DNA of 64,000 bases from assembly GCA_000775715.1 (NCBI GenBank), contig JRWQ01000005.1, positions 62,001 through 126,000 on the forward strand, in the 5' to 3' direction. Position numbers and translations under genes: made by a program. Shown in pieces: positions 1 through 9,853 of this stretch; positions within the stretch are counted from its first letter, which is position 1; every line of letters begins with the position of its first letter. Under the pieces are notes generated by a model. That model searched no databases. It was not told the origin of the DNA and saw only the letters and a list, made by a program, of their open reading frames with translations. The stretch comes from Vibrio tubiashii (GTDB lineage: Bacteria > Pseudomonadota > Gammaproteobacteria > Enterobacterales > Vibrionaceae).

Positions 1-1506
1 CAAACTCGTCGCTTTAAATCCGTGCCGATCTTGACTCAATTGACTCAAGAACAAACCGCTAAATTTTCAGTACATCAGCACAAATTTCCCGGCGTAGCCA
101 TCAATGCATCACTCAAGCGAAACTACCCATATGGTGAAGTGCTGACTCACGTCATTGGTTACGTTTCTCGAATTAATGATCGCGACGTTCAACGCCTGAT
201 ACGTGAGGAAAAAGATGCCAACTACCAGGCAACTCGTGACATTGGTAAGTTGGGTATCGAGCGCTATTACGAAGACATGCTGCACGGCACGGCAGGCTAT
301 CAAGAAGTAGAAGTCAACAGTCGTGGACGGGTAATTCGCACTCTAAAGTATGTTCCGCCAGTGCCTGGAAAAGACATCGTTCTCAACCTTGATATTGATC
401 TCCAACTATACATTCATAAATTGCTAGATGGCCGTAGAGGGAGTGCTGTCGTTTTAGACCCTTCAGATAACGGGGTCCTGGCGATGGTCTCTAGTCCGAG
501 TTACGATCCAAACGCTTTCGTTCACGGCATATCAGGTAAAGCATATAGAGCCCTGCTCAACGACAAAAACCGTCCGTTGGTTAACCGTGCAACGCTTGGG
601 ATCTACCCACCAGCGTCAACCATCAAGCCGTTTATGGCAGTCGCAGCGCTACAAGAGGGTGTCGTTACGCCATATACCACGCGTAACGACCCTGGTTATT
701 GGAAGATTCCTAACTCCAAAACGCGCCCGTTTCGTGACTGGCTAGCGTGGGGGCACGGCAAAGTAGATATAGTTAAATCAATTGAAGAGTCCGTTGATAC
801 CTTCTTTTATCAAATTGCTTACGACATGGGTATCGATCGCATTTCAAGTTGGATGATGATGTTTGGCTTCGGTGATTATACCGGTATCGATATTCATGAA
901 GAGAGCAAAGCGAATATGCCCACTCGTGAATGGAAAATGGCTAGGCATAGAACACCATGGTATCAAGGTGACACCATTCCTGTTGGTATCGGTCAAGGTT
1001 ACTGGACTGCAACACCAATGCAGATTGCCAAAGCGACCTCGGTGCTGGTTCATCGTGGTGAAGTGATTGCACCGCACCTGCTACGAGCGACGATCAACAA
1101 CGGCGAAGAATTTGACACCCGCAAGCTATCCGATATCGAAACCTATCCACCCATTACCGGTGTTAAAGATCGTTTCTGGGATATGGCAATCGAAGGTATG
1201 CGCTTGGTAAACCATGGTAAGAAGGGTACAGCACGCCGCGCCTTTACAAAGACCGAATATGTCAGTGGTGGTAAATCAGGCACCGCGCAGGTTTTCGGCT
1301 TAGCTGAAGACGAAGAGTACAACGCTGACGAAATAGCCGAACACTTACGTGACCACGCTCTATTTACTGGCTTTGCCCCTATCAAAGACCCCGAGCTTAT
1401 CGTCACTATAGTACTCGAGAATGCAGGTGGTGGCTCTTCTCAAGGGGGGCCAGTGGTCCGAAGAATATTTGATCACGTTCTAGTAGACAAAAAGGAGGCG
1501 AAATAG
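1..1506 (+). CDS. mrdA: Penicillin-binding protein 2 (elongasome transpeptidase), 5' truncated by window edge
   Basis: Class B penicillin-binding protein that cross-links peptidoglycan during rod elongation, working with RodA at the inner membrane. The reading frame is open from base 1; the GTG at 22 is an internal codon, so the N-terminal membrane anchor and about 130 residues lie outside the window. Visible catalytic motifs are S-T-I-K (nucleophile serine codon at 616-618), S-V-D (790-798) and K-S-G-T (1273-1284), in the right order and spacing. It lies 2 bp before rodA, the usual mrdA-mrdB pair. The identity rests on the motifs and on the rodA neighbour. Confidence 0.96.
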   Translation, partial: QTRRFKSVPILTQLTQEQTAKFSVHQHKFPGVAINASLKRNYPYGEVLTHVIGYVSRINDRDVQRLIREEKDANYQATRDIGKLGIERYYEDMLHGTAGYQEVEVNSRGRVIRTLKYVPPVPGKDIVLNLDIDLQLYIHKLLDGRRGSAVVLDPSDNGVLAMVSSPSYDPNAFVHGISGKAYRALLNDKNRPLVNRATLGIYPPASTIKPFMAVAALQEGVVTPYTTRNDPGYWKIPNSKTRPFRDWLAWGHGKVDIVKSIEESVDTFFYQIAYDMGIDRISSWMMMFGFGDYTGIDIHEESKANMPTREWKMARHRTPWYQGDTIPVGIGQGYWTATPMQIAKATSVLVHRGEVIAPHLLRATINNGEEFDTRKLSDIETYPPITGVKDRFWDMAIEGMRLVNHGKKGTARRAFTKTEYVSGGKSGTAQVFGLAEDEEYNADEIAEHLRDHALFTGFAPIKDPELIVTIVLENAGGGSSQGGPVVRRIFDHVLVDKKEAK

Positions 1507-1508
1507 TC

Positions 1509-2630
1509 ATGGATTTAAACCCAGCAACCGGTCAAAACCGCGCCTTTTTTGAGCGTTTCCATCTTGATCTACCACTGCTGCTAGGAATACTAGTGCTGAT
1601 GATATTTGGCCTCGTAGTGATGTACAGTGCGAGCGGCCAAAGCATTGCTATGATGGACAGACAAGCCATGCGCATGGGGCTGTCCCTCGGTGTGATGTTA
1701 CTTCTGGCGCAAATTCCTCCACGTACCTATGAATCCTTAGCACCGCTGATGTTCGTTGGCGGTGTGATATTGCTGCTTGGCGTGCTATTTTTCGGCGAAG
1801 CATCAAAAGGCGCACAACGCTGGCTTAACCTTGGGTTCATCCGCTTTCAACCTTCTGAGTTGCTCAAGCTAGCCGTGCCACTAATGGTTGCGCGATACAT
1901 AGGTAAACGACCATTGCCGCCAACATTCCAAACATTGGTCATGTCGTTGGTGATGGTATTTGTACCAACAATACTGATTGCTAAACAGCCTGATTTAGGC
2001 ACGTCAATTCTAATTGCGGCATCAGGGATCTTTGTTATTTTCCTTGCTGGCATCAGTTGGAAAATCATCTTTGCAGCGGCTTGCGGCTTGGGAGGATTCC
2101 TGCCGATCTTGTGGTTTTTCTTGATGCGTGAGTATCAAAAAGTTCGCGTAAGAACCTTATTTAATCCCGAGTCTGACCCACTAGGCGCGGGCTACCATAT
2201 CATTCAAAGTAAAATTGCCATCGGCTCGGGTGGCATTTCTGGTAAAGGTTGGCTCCAAGGCACTCAGTCGCAACTCGAGTTTCTTCCAGAGCGACATACA
2301 GACTTCATCTTCGCCGTGATAGCTGAAGAGTGGGGATTAATCGGCATCCTGTTCCTACTCTGCCTTTACCTATTTATCATTGGGCGAGGCTTGGTTCTGG
2401 CGAGTAAAGCTCAAACGGCGTTTGGGCGTATGATGGCTGGTAGTATCGTATTGAGCTTTTTTGTTTATGTATTTGTAAACATTGGTATGGTAAGTGGTAT
2501 TTTACCCGTAGTTGGCGTTCCGCTCCCCTTGATTAGTTACGGGGGCACATCCATGGTAACACTCATGGCAGGCTTTGGCATTTTGATGTCGATCCACACT
2601 CATAGAAAAGCATTCTCTAAGGCAATTTAA
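1509..2630 (+). CDS. rodA: RodA, SEDS peptidoglycan polymerase
   Basis: SEDS-family glycosyltransferase that polymerises lipid II during lateral wall growth, paired with PBP2. The 373-residue product is almost wholly hydrophobic, with about ten membrane segments. It carries the SEDS landmarks: the K-Q-P-D-L-G-T segment near residue 158, the E-W-G-L-I-G stretch in the second half, and a closing [10 protein letters not shown] motif. The length matches E. coli RodA (370). The start follows mrdA by 2 bp and the stop abuts the rlpA ATG, so the three genes look translationally coupled. Confidence 0.97.
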   Translation: MDLNPATGQNRAFFERFHLDLPLLLGILVLMIFGLVVMYSASGQSIAMMDRQAMRMGLSLGVMLLLAQIPPRTYESLAPLMFVGGVILLLGVLFFGEASKGAQRWLNLGFIRFQPSELLKLAVPLMVARYIGKRPLPPTFQTLVMSLVMVFVPTILIAKQPDLGTSILIAASGIFVIFLAGISWKIIFAAACGLGGFLPILWFFLMREYQKVRVRTLFNPESDPLGAGYHIIQSKIAIGSGGISGKGWLQGTQSQLEFLPERHTDFIFAVIAEEWGLIGILFLLCLYLFIIGRGLVLASKAQTAFGRMMAGSIVLSFFVYVFVNIGMVSGILPVVGVPLPLISYGGTSMVTLMAGFGILMSIHTHRKAFSKAI

Positions 2631-3413
2631 ATGATTACCAAGCGATTTATACTTACTGTCGCAGCAGCTAGCCTTATTCTTGCGGGTTGTTCTTCTTCAC
2701 CGTCAAAACGCTACTCGATTGATGATGACATTGCCCCTGATGCGCCAATCAGTATCGATCATATCGAAGATGCAACGCCAATGTATGAAGCATACAGCCG
2801 TGGTGGTAATAGCAACTACACTCTGCGCGGGAAGAATTACACCATTATCAAACAGCCTGAAGGCTTCAAACAGCAAGGCATCGCCTCTTGGTATGGTAAG
2901 AAATTTCATGGCCATTTGACCTCTAACGGCGAGATCTATGACATGTACTCAATGTCAGCCGCTCATAAAGAGTTGCCCATTCCGAGCTACGTCAAAGTGA
3001 CCAATCAAGACAACGGAAAAACAGCCATCGTGCGTGTGAATGATCGAGGCCCTTTCCATGAGGGGCGTATCATCGATTTAAGCTACGCCGCTGCGCTAAA
3101 GCTTGACGTCATTCGCACAGGTACCGCCAACGTCGCGATTGAAGTCATTACAGTAGGCAAACCAACGCAAGCTCATAAGCAGCAAGCATTACCCAAGTTT
3201 GTTATTCAAATTGCGTCATCACAACATCAAGATCGAGTTGAAACTTTGGCGCAAAATCTAAGTCAAACTCTATCGGTTAAAAGTTATGTCAGTTCTGACA
3301 AAAAGCTTCACCGCGTATTTTTAGGCCCTTTTGACGACTATATAGCCACTCAAAAGACACTAGAACAAGTGAAAGAACTGGGTTACACCAGTGCTTTCAT
3401 AAAATCCCAGTAG
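2631..3413 (+). CDS. rlpA: RlpA, septal-ring lytic transglycosylase lipoprotein
   Basis: Outer-membrane lipoprotein that in other bacteria cleaves denuded glycan strands at the septum. A signal peptide ends in L-A-G-C (lipidated Cys at residue 20). The double-psi beta-barrel domain covers about residues 83-170 and includes G-I-A-S-W-Y-G and V-N-D-R-G-P-F. The C-terminal 75 or so residues fit a SPOR domain, which binds denuded peptidoglycan. The ATG directly follows the rodA stop, so translation is probably coupled. Enzymatic activity is known for the Pseudomonas protein and is inferred here. Confidence 0.95.
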   Translation: MITKRFILTVAAASLILAGCSSSPSKRYSIDDDIAPDAPISIDHIEDATPMYEAYSRGGNSNYTLRGKNYTIIKQPEGFKQQGIASWYGKKFHGHLTSNGEIYDMYSMSAAHKELPIPSYVKVTNQDNGKTAIVRVNDRGPFHEGRIIDLSYAAALKLDVIRTGTANVAIEVITVGKPTQAHKQQALPKFVIQIASSQHQDRVETLAQNLSQTLSVKSYVSSDKKLHRVFLGPFDDYIATQKTLEQVKELGYTSAFIKSQ

Positions 3414-3503
3414 TCCTCAATCCAGTGTCGTTTAACACCTGCACTGGTTTGAGCGATTGATTCTGTTAAGATATGGACAGTAAACGATAATTCTGTAGTC
3501 ACT

Positions 3504-4673
3504 ATGAAAAAATCAACGTTATTAAAATCCGCTTTTGCGTCCTCAATTGCGCTTTCAGCAAGTTTCGCATTCGCATCTCCTATCGTAGTCCCAGACGCTC
3601 CTCAAATCGCAGCAAAAGGCTACGTTTTGATGGATTACCATTCTGGTAAGGTCCTTGCCGAGAAAGAGATGAACACCAAACTGTCTCCTGCTAGCTTAAC
3701 TAAGATGATGACGAGCTACGTTATTGGTCAAGAGCTAGAGCGCGGAAACATCTCTCTTCAAGACGATGTGACTATCAGTAAAAACGCATGGGCGAAGAAC
3801 TTCCCAGACTCTTCGAAAATGTTCATTGAAGTGGGCACAACGGTAAAAGTTGAAGACCTAAACCGCGGTATCATCATCCAATCAGGTAATGATGCGTGTG
3901 TGGCCATGGCCGAACATATTGCAGGTTCAGAGGATGCGTTTGTCGACCTAATGAATGCTTGGGCTGACACGATTGGCATGAAAGACACCCACTTTGCTAA
4001 CGTACACGGTCTAGACAACTCTAGTTTATACTCTACACCTTACGATATGGCTCTACTTGGTAGCGCGCTTATCCGCGATGTCCCTGAAGAGTACCGTATC
4101 TACTCTGAGAAAAAGTTCACCTACAACGGCATTACCCAATACAACCGTAACGGTCTACTTTGGGACAAGAGCATGAACGTTGACGGTATCAAAACTGGCC
4201 ACACGAGCAATGCGGGTTACAGCCTAGTAAGCTCAGCGACAGAGGGGCAGATGCGCCTGGTTGCCGTTGTGATGGGTACTAAAAACGCCAACGCTCGTAA
4301 ATCAGAAAGCAAAAAGCTTCTCAGCTACGGCTTCCGCTTCTTCGAAACAGTTGCCCCTCATAAAGCGGGTGAAACATTCGTCGAAGAGAAAATCTGGATG
4401 GGTAACAAAGACATGGTTGCTCTGGGCCTAGATCAAGACACCTACGTTACGCTTCCGCGTGGACAAGCGAAAAACCTTAAAGCGAGCTTTATCCTTGAAA
4501 AAGAGTTAGAAGCCCCAATTATGAAAGGTGACGTAGTTGGTAAGCTATACTATCAGCTAGAAGGTGAAGATATTGCCGAGTACCCGCTTCTTGCTCTTGA
4601 AGACGTAGAAGAAGGCAGCCTATTTAGCCGCCTATGGGATTACATTGTGATGCTATTCAAGAGCTTCTTGTAA
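3504..4673 (+). CDS. dacA: D-alanyl-D-alanine carboxypeptidase PBP5
   Basis: Removes the terminal D-Ala from peptidoglycan pentapeptides on the periplasmic face of the inner membrane. The product is 389 residues with an N-terminal signal peptide (cleavage near A-F-A-S). The penicillin-binding motifs are S-L-T-K near residue 65, S-G-N, and K-T-G-H. The C-terminal region fits the PBP5 beta domain, followed by an amphipathic tail ending in L-F-K-S-F-L that anchors the protein to the membrane. The 90-bp gap from rlpA suggests its own promoter. A strong terminator follows. Confidence 0.97.
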   Translation: MKKSTLLKSAFASSIALSASFAFASPIVVPDAPQIAAKGYVLMDYHSGKVLAEKEMNTKLSPASLTKMMTSYVIGQELERGNISLQDDVTISKNAWAKNFPDSSKMFIEVGTTVKVEDLNRGIIIQSGNDACVAMAEHIAGSEDAFVDLMNAWADTIGMKDTHFANVHGLDNSSLYSTPYDMALLGSALIRDVPEEYRIYSEKKFTYNGITQYNRNGLLWDKSMNVDGIKTGHTSNAGYSLVSSATEGQMRLVAVVMGTKNANARKSESKKLLSYGFRFFETVAPHKAGETFVEEKIWMGNKDMVALGLDQDTYVTLPRGQAKNLKASFILEKELEAPIMKGDVVGKLYYQLEGEDIAEYPLLALEDVEEGSLFSRLWDYIVMLFKSFL

Positions 4674-4692
4674 TTTCGGTATTTAGCTTTTC

Positions 4693-4717
4693 AAAAGCCG
4701 CCTTGTGCGGCTTTTTT
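4693..4717 (+). terminator. Rho-independent terminator of dacA
   Basis: An 8-bp stem AAAGCCGC/GCGGCTTT with loop CTTGT is followed by a T-rich tract, 20 bp after the dacA stop. Confidence 0.9.
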
Positions 4718-4824
4718 AATTTGTATTGAATATTTCAGCCAATCACGGTGCTACCTTGAGATCCTTTTCAATAGGCAGTACTATTCCGCGCTGAAAATAT
4801 CGACTTTCAACTTGGAGTTTCCAC

Positions 4825-5103
4825 ATGCTGAACATCAACTCAGACGCAAAACTAAAAGACCTGCTTGAGTTCCCTTGTTCTTTTACGTACAAGGTTATGG
4901 GCTACGCAAAGCCTGAACTACCAGAAAAGGTTCTAGAAGTTATCCAACGCCATGCTCCAGGTGATTACAGCCCAACGGTAAAGCCGAGTGCCAAAGGTAA
5001 CTATCATTCAGTGTCAATCAATATCACTGCTACCTCTATCGAGCAGGTTGAGACACTGTACAAAGAGCTAGGTGAAATCGACATTGTGCGTATGGTTCTA
5101 TAA
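4825..5103 (+). CDS. ybeD: YbeD-family (DUF493) protein
   Basis: Small soluble protein of 92 residues, matching the length and pattern of E. coli YbeD (87): an N-terminal stretch ending in [12 protein letters not shown], a middle [11 protein letters not shown] segment, and an E-I-D-I-V-R-M-V-L end. The fold resembles ACT-like regulatory domains, but the function is not established. The position between dacA and lipB is the same as in E. coli. It is flanked by terminators on both sides, so it is probably transcribed alone. Confidence 0.93.
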   Translation: MLNINSDAKLKDLLEFPCSFTYKVMGYAKPELPEKVLEVIQRHAPGDYSPTVKPSAKGNYHSVSINITATSIEQVETLYKELGEIDIVRMVL

Positions 5104-5130
5104 TTTTTTTTGATAAATTAAATTTTTTTT

Positions 5131-5157
5131 GAAAGCAGCAGAAGCTGCTTTCTTTTT
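5131..5157 (+). terminator. Rho-independent terminator of ybeD
   Basis: A 9-bp stem GAAAGCAGC/GCTGCTTTC with loop AGAA is followed by TTTTT, 27 bp after the ybeD stop. Confidence 0.88.
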
Positions 5158-5282
5158 ATATATCAGATAGATATAAACGCTATAATAATCGATGAGTTAA
5201 AAATGTGTTACTGGTATATAGTCCCATAGCCAGAAGCAGTTTATAATCTTTTAACTTTATTAACCGACGATGGAAAAGCGGT

Positions 5283-5930
5283 ATGCAAAACCAGCTTGTA
5301 GTGAAACATCTAGGAAGACAAGATTACGAGCCAATTTGGCAAGCAATGCATGACTTCACGGACAACAGAACGGAACAGACGGCCGATGAAGTTTGGCTGG
5401 TTGAGCACAACCCCGTTTTCACTCAAGGTCAAGCCGGGAAAGCAGAACATTTACTCAATACCGGTGACATTCCAGTGGTTCAAAGTGACCGTGGTGGTCA
5501 AGTGACCTACCACGGCCCCGGCCAACTGGTTGCCTACTTTTTAATTAACCTTCGTCGAAAAAAGCTTGGAGTGCGCGAGCTCGTCACTCATATCGAGAAT
5601 CTCGTAATCAATACACTAAAAGCTTACAATATCGACTCAGCAGCAAGACCTGACGCACCCGGAGTTTATGTCGATGGAAAGAAAATCTGCTCGTTAGGAT
5701 TACGTATCCGAAAGGGCTGCTCCTTCCATGGCTTAGCGCTAAATGTAAATATGGATCTTGCTCCGTTCCAACGCATCAACCCTTGTGGTTATCCCGGAAT
5801 GGAAATGGTTCAGGTCAGCCAACTTGGTGGCCCCGATGATGTAACGGAAGTAGAGAATAAGCTAGTCAAAGAGCTAGTCAACTTACTCGGTTACTCCGAT
5901 GTAAAGTTCGACACCAAGCCGAGCCATTAA
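5283..5930 (+). CDS. lipB: Octanoyl-[acyl-carrier-protein]:protein transferase LipB
   Basis: Transfers octanoate from ACP to the lipoyl domains of 2-oxoacid dehydrogenases and GcvH, the first step of endogenous lipoate synthesis. Signatures seen are [22 protein letters not shown] (which carries the conserved lysine), and [10 protein letters not shown] (the acyl-thioester cysteine). The length of 215 residues is normal. It is followed 28 bp later by lipA, which completes the pathway, so the two are probably co-transcribed. Confidence 0.97.
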   Translation: MQNQLVVKHLGRQDYEPIWQAMHDFTDNRTEQTADEVWLVEHNPVFTQGQAGKAEHLLNTGDIPVVQSDRGGQVTYHGPGQLVAYFLINLRRKKLGVRELVTHIENLVINTLKAYNIDSAARPDAPGVYVDGKKICSLGLRIRKGCSFHGLALNVNMDLAPFQRINPCGYPGMEMVQVSQLGGPDDVTEVENKLVKELVNLLGYSDVKFDTKPSH

Positions 5931-5958
5931 GCCAACTATAAAGAGAAGTAAGAGAAGC

Positions 5959-6924
5959 ATGAGTAAACCAATCCAAATGGAAAAAGGCGTTAAATATCGC
6001 GACGCTGACAAGATGGCACTGATCCCAGTTAAGAACATGCCTACTGAACAGAAAGAAGTTCTTCGTAAACCTGAATGGATGAAGATCAAGCTACCTTCAG
6101 ACAGTCAGCGTATTCAAGACATCAAGTCTGCGATGCGTAAAAACAACCTGCACTCTGTTTGTGAAGAAGCGTCATGCCCTAACTTAGCGGAATGCTTCAA
6201 CCACGGTACTGCGACCTTCATGATCCTTGGTGCGATTTGTACACGCCGCTGCCCATTCTGTGATGTTGCCCATGGCCGTCCTCTTGCTCCTGAAAATGAC
6301 GAACCACAAAAGCTCGCGAAAACTATCAAAGATATGAAGCTTAAATATGTGGTCATTACTTCTGTTGATCGTGACGATCTTCGTGATGGTGGTGCGCAAC
6401 ATTTTGCGGACTGTAACCGCGAAATTCGTGCTCTAAACCCAGAAATTCGCATCGAAACGCTCGTACCAGATTTCCGTGGTCGTATGGATGTGGCACTTGA
6501 GCTAATGAAAGACAATCCGCCAGATGTGTTCAACCACAATCTAGAGACGGCACCGCGTCTTTATCGCAAGGCTCGACCTGGCGCAAACTACAAGTGGTCT
6601 CTGCAGCTACTCCAGAAATTCAAACAGCAGCATCCTGACATCCCGACAAAATCAGGATTGATGATGGGGCTTGGCGAAACAAAAGAAGAGATTATCGAAG
6701 TGCTTAAAGATCTTCGCGCTCATGGTGTAACTATGCTGACTCTAGGCCAGTACCTAGCACCAAGCCGCCACCACCTACCTGTTGAGCGCTACGTACCGCC
6801 TTCAGAGTTTGACGAGCTTAAAGAGATTGCGCTTGAACTTGGCTTTACCCATGCCGCCTGTGGTCCGTTTGTTCGTTCGTCGTACCATGCAGATCTTCAA
6901 GCTCAAGGTATTGAGGTGGGTTAG
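5959..6924 (+). CDS. lipA: Lipoyl synthase LipA (radical SAM)
   Basis: Radical-SAM enzyme that inserts two sulfurs at C6 and C8 of protein-bound octanoate. Both iron-sulfur motifs are visible: the auxiliary-cluster cysteines [12 protein letters not shown] near residues 63-74, and the radical-SAM C-T-R-R-C-P-F-C near residue 94. The conserved C-terminal G-P-F-V-R-S-S-Y motif, whose serine ligates the auxiliary cluster, is also present. The length of 321 equals E. coli LipA. Long reading frames on the opposite strand inside this gene are shadows. Confidence 0.98.
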   Translation: MSKPIQMEKGVKYRDADKMALIPVKNMPTEQKEVLRKPEWMKIKLPSDSQRIQDIKSAMRKNNLHSVCEEASCPNLAECFNHGTATFMILGAICTRRCPFCDVAHGRPLAPENDEPQKLAKTIKDMKLKYVVITSVDRDDLRDGGAQHFADCNREIRALNPEIRIETLVPDFRGRMDVALELMKDNPPDVFNHNLETAPRLYRKARPGANYKWSLQLLQKFKQQHPDIPTKSGLMMGLGETKEEIIEVLKDLRAHGVTMLTLGQYLAPSRHHLPVERYVPPSEFDELKEIALELGFTHAACGPFVRSSYHADLQAQGIEVG

Positions 6925-6948
6925 CCCGCTCCCCTTTAGACACCCATT

Positions 6949-6976
6949 AAGCCAGCGAAAAACGCTGGCTTTTTTA
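6949..6976 (+). terminator. Rho-independent terminator of lipBA
   Basis: Stem GCCAGCG/CGCTGGC with an A-rich loop, followed by TTTTT, 26 bp after the lipA stop. Confidence 0.88.
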
Positions 6977-7064
6977 TTGTTGAATGAGATGCCACACTTA
7001 TATAGTCTTAGCTTAAGCAACAACAAAAATTGAATTTAATAAATCGACAATCCAAGGACTTATT

Positions 7065-7394
7065 ATGAAAACATTTGGACTGATAACGCTAACAACGTTG
7101 GTTGCAGTAACTGCGGGGTGTGCGAGTAACACCGAACAAGACAACTTCCGCGAAGCGTCATTCGAGCTGTGCAATACCGAAGTTGATATTTACTCAGTCA
7201 GTGATGATGGTCGGGTGCGTATTGTCTGTTCAGATGGCTCTAAATTCGCGCTCACCAGTGAAGACACCTTGGAAACGATGCGCGACATCAATATCGACTA
7301 TTGTGACGGTGAAGGGTTAGGTAAGTTTAATGAAAGTAGCAAATACTACTCGTTTAAATGCAAATCAGGCACCCTGCTAAGTCTACCTAAATAG
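7065..7394 (+). CDS. Small lipoprotein with duplicated cysteine-pair motif, function unknown
   Basis: I do not recognise the family. The 109-residue product has a lipoprotein-type signal sequence ending T-A-G-C-A-S (Cys 19). The mature part seems to contain two similar halves. Each has a first Cys (L-C-N-T-E; Y-C-D-G-E), a second Cys about 18-22 residues later, and then a short S-G-T/S-D-G-S-K-like turn and a hydrophobic strand (C-S-D-G-S-K-F-A-L; C-K-S-G-T-L-L-S-L). This suggests one disulfide per half. The gene stands alone between the lipA terminator and its own hairpin. The RBS is AAGGAC-like. Confidence 0.75.
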   Translation: MKTFGLITLTTLVAVTAGCASNTEQDNFREASFELCNTEVDIYSVSDDGRVRIVCSDGSKFALTSEDTLETMRDINIDYCDGEGLGKFNESSKYYSFKCKSGTLLSLPK

Positions 7395-7414
7395 ACAAAA
7401 CGTGTTGTGATAAC

Positions 7415-7443
7415 GGGTTGATGTGAATACATCAGCCTTTTTT
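7415..7443 (+). terminator. Rho-independent terminator of the 7065-7394 lipoprotein gene
   Basis: A 9-bp stem GGTTGATGT/ACATCAGCC (one G-U pair) with loop GAAT is followed by a T tract. Confidence 0.82.
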
Positions 7444-7505
7444 ATTTCTCAGCTCTCCCCCGTTATAACGCTTGGGCACCCTCACGCTCTAATTACTGCA
7501 GATAC

Positions 7506-7532
7506 AAAAAAGCCCCATCCAAAGATGAGGCT
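7506..7532 (-). terminator. Rho-independent terminator of glyA
   Basis: Stem AGCCCCATC/GATGAGGCT with one mismatch. On the minus strand it is followed by TTTTTT. It lies about 105 bp past the glyA stop. Confidence 0.75.
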
Positions 7533-7638
7533 ACAATTCATTTTCAAAATAGTTGGCTGAAATTTTAGGAAGGCACGCGGAGTTTACAAGTGTAAATGAG
7601 CATGCCCGACAACAAAGTTCAATCAACTATGACGAAAA

Positions 7639-8889
7639 TTACGCGTAAACTGGTAGACGCTTACAGATTTCGAGTACTTTTGCTTTTGTCGCTTCAATAA
7701 CTTCTTCGTTGCCGATATTATCTAGAACATCACACATCCAGTTAGCTAGCTCAGTTGCGTCTGCTTCGGTGAAACCACGGCGAGTGATTGCTGGAGAGCC
7801 GACACGGATACCTGAAGTAACAAACGGGCTACGAGGGTCGTTTGGTACTGAGTTTTTGTTAACCGTGATGTTCGCTGCACCTAGTGCGGCATCTGCATCT
7901 TTACCTGTGATGTCTTTGTCGATTAGGTCAACCAAGAACAAGTGGTTTTCTGTACCATTAGAAACGATTTTGTAACCGCGCTCTTGGAACTGAGCAACCA
8001 TAGCTTTAGCGTTCTTAACCACGCGCGCTTGGTATTCTTTGAACTCTGGCTCCATGGCTTCTTTGAACGCTACCGCTTTACCGGCGATTACGTGCATTAG
8101 AGGGCCACCCTGACCACCAGGGAATACCGCTGAGTTCAGTTTCTTGTACATGTCTTCGCCAGCGTTAGACAGGATAAGACCACCACGTGGGCCTGCTAGC
8201 GTTTTGTGCGTCGTTGTAGTAACAACGTGAGCGTGTGGTACTGGCGTAGGGTAAACACCCGCTGCGATAAGACCAGCGACGTGTGCCATATCAACGAACA
8301 ACCAAGCACCCGCTTTGTCTGCGATTTCACGCATGCGAGCCCAGTCTACGATTTGTGAGTAAGCTGAGAAACCACCGATGATCATCTTAGGCTTGTGCTC
8401 TAGAGCAAGTTGCTCCATTTCGTCGTAGTTAATTTGACCAGCTTCGTCGATACCGTAAGGAATCACGTTGTAGTGCTTACCAGAGAAGTTAACTGGTGAA
8501 CCGTGAGTTAAGTGACCACCGTGCGCTAGGCTCATACCTAGAACAGTGTCACCTGGGTTCAGTAGCGCCATGTAAACCGCGCTGTTTGCTTGAGAACCTG
8601 AGTGTGGTTGTACGTTTGCGTATTCACAGCCGAAAAGCTGACAAGCACGATCAATAGCAAGAGCTTCTGCTTTATCTACGTACTCACAACCACCGTAGTA
8701 ACGCTTGCCTGGGTAGCCTTCAGCGTATTTATTTGTTAGCTGAGAGCCTTGAGCTTCCATTACACGTGGGCTTGTGTAGTTTTCAGAAGCGATAAGTTCA
8801 ATGTGTTCTTCCTGGCGAAGTGTTTCTTCTTGGATTGCTGCGAACAGTTCCGCATCGTAATCTGCGATGTTCATATCACGCTTTAGCAT
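7639..8889 (-). CDS. glyA: Serine hydroxymethyltransferase
   Basis: PLP enzyme interconverting serine and glycine and loading one-carbon units onto tetrahydrofolate. The product is 416 residues, as in enterobacteria and vibrios. The start is the ATG at 8889 (M-L-K-R-D-M-N), which has AGGAG upstream; an in-frame upstream extension to 8967 has no homologous sequence and would cross the leader. The PLP-lysine motif [13 protein letters not shown] is present, as is the G-S-P-A-I-T-R-R-G segment. It is transcribed alone between its terminator and a PurR-type operator, consistent with purine control of one-carbon supply. Confidence 0.98.
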   Translation of the reverse strand: MLKRDMNIADYDAELFAAIQEETLRQEEHIELIASENYTSPRVMEAQGSQLTNKYAEGYPGKRYYGGCEYVDKAEALAIDRACQLFGCEYANVQPHSGSQANSAVYMALLNPGDTVLGMSLAHGGHLTHGSPVNFSGKHYNVIPYGIDEAGQINYDEMEQLALEHKPKMIIGGFSAYSQIVDWARMREIADKAGAWLFVDMAHVAGLIAAGVYPTPVPHAHVVTTTTHKTLAGPRGGLILSNAGEDMYKKLNSAVFPGGQGGPLMHVIAGKAVAFKEAMEPEFKEYQARVVKNAKAMVAQFQERGYKIVSNGTENHLFLVDLIDKDITGKDADAALGAANITVNKNSVPNDPRSPFVTSGIRVGSPAITRRGFTEADATELANWMCDVLDNIGNEEVIEATKAKVLEICKRLPVYA

Positions 8890-8969
8890 CTGTATCTCCT
8901 GACTCAGATTAAGACTTAAAGTTGTAAAAAAACTGACTTTTGACCCTATTAATCTACGTAAAACCACTC

Positions 8970-8985
8970 ACGCAAACGTTTGCAT
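8970..8985. promoter_or_regulatory. PurR-type operator of glyA
   Basis: ACGCAAACGTTTGCAT is a near-perfect 16-bp palindrome and matches the E. coli PurR consensus ACGCAAACGTTTGCGT at 15 of 16 bases. It lies in the glyA leader, about 81 bp before the start codon. E. coli glyA is also PurR-regulated. It sits in the 364-bp gap 8890-9253 between the divergent glyA and yitT genes. Apart from this site and the glyA promoter I see only AT-rich sequence there. Confidence 0.88.
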
Positions 8986-9001
8986 CAAGCTAATGACGCG
9001 C

Positions 9002-9030
9002 ATTCTACATAATTTGATCTAGGTCATAAA
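9002..9030 (-). promoter_or_regulatory. Probable glyA promoter with an overlapping CRP-like site
   Basis: On the minus strand a TAGAAT -10 box (9002-9007) lies 17 bp from a weak TTTATG -35 (9025-9030). This would start transcription near 8994, placing the PurR operator about 10-25 bases into the transcript. The spacer contains TTTGA-N6-TCATA (about 9013-9028), matching 8 of 10 bases of the CRP half-site pattern. The promoter call is moderate and the CRP-like site is speculative. Confidence 0.5.
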
Positions 9031-9253
9031 GAAAAAATTTACTTTTTCTCATGCAGTTTTTTCATAATGCTTTACAAGTAATGTCATGTTTAACATTTTC
9101 CAATCTATGATTTGGAAAAGTGTCAATTCTGTCCTTTACACACCGTAAAACAACAATTACATAGGTTTACCCTAAATTTCGTTCTCAAGCTACCGAAATC
9201 CTTATTTTTTACATAGTATGCACGCCATTATTCAGCGCTAAGATTTCAAATTG

Positions 9254-9853
9254 ATGGAAAAACATTCAAGAAGAGAAGACTGGGTCGCAATTTTAACCGG
9301 GACCTTTCTCGTTGCCCAAGGCGTATTCTTTTTACAATCAGTCTCACTACTGACAGGTGGCACTGCTGGACTGGCTCTTCTAGCAAGTCAATTTGTTTCG
9401 CTCTCCTTCGGTATACTTTACTTTGTTGTCAACTGTCCATTTTACCTATTGGCATGGAAACGCTTTGGCGCTCGATTCGCGTTCAATAGTGCTATTTCCG
9501 GTGCTTTGGTTTCCATATTCGCCGATCACCTCTATTTAGTGATCAGCTTAGATACCATTAACCAAGTCTACTGCGCAGTGGCAGGTGGTTTATTAATGGG
9601 GTTAGGAATGCTGATCCTATTCCGCCACCGTTCTAGCCTTGGCGGCTTCAATGTTCTGTGTCTGTTTATTCAGGATAAGTTTGGTATTTCGGTCGGTAAA
9701 TCTCAGCTTGCAATTGATTTTTGCATTTTGGTGGCATCGTTCTTCTTCGTATCGCCACAGACCATCGCGCTTTCGATTATCGGTGCAGTGGCATTGAATC
9801 TTGTATTAGCGATGAACCATAAACCCACGCGTTATAGTGTAAATTACGGATAG
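9254..9853 (+). CDS. YitT-family (DUF161) integral membrane protein
   Basis: A 199-residue hydrophobic protein with about five membrane segments and the DUF161 pattern: an early S-L-L-T-G-G-T-A-G-L-A-L motif and a later mirrored R-S-S-L-G-G-F-N-V-L motif, typical of this internally duplicated fold. The cytoplasmic DUF2179 domain found in longer YitT proteins is absent. The transported substrate is unknown. ATG 9254 is preferred over the TTG at 9251. The TAG stop forms the first bases of a 12-copy heptamer repeat. It is divergent from glyA and convergent with the RND genes. Confidence 0.85.
   Translation: MEKHSRREDWVAILTGTFLVAQGVFFLQSVSLLTGGTAGLALLASQFVSLSFGILYFVVNCPFYLLAWKRFGARFAFNSAISGALVSIFADHLYLVISLDTINQVYCAVAGGLLMGLGMLILFRHRSSLGGFNVLCLFIQDKFGISVGKSQLAIDFCILVASFFFVSPQTIALSIIGAVALNLVLAMNHKPTRYSVNYG

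Noticed and set aside
5181-5186. TATAAT before lipB as a promoter -10 box.
   Set aside because: No acceptable -35 element at 15-19 bp; the region is AT-rich, so a chance match is likely.
6114-6539. A 141-codon frame antisense to lipA.
   Set aside because: It lies fully within lipA, has no ribosome site, and its composition is that expected of the complement of a coding strand.
8890-9253. Possible glycine riboswitch before glyA.
   Set aside because: I could not find the paired aptamer core or a sequester hairpin; the PurR operator explains control better.
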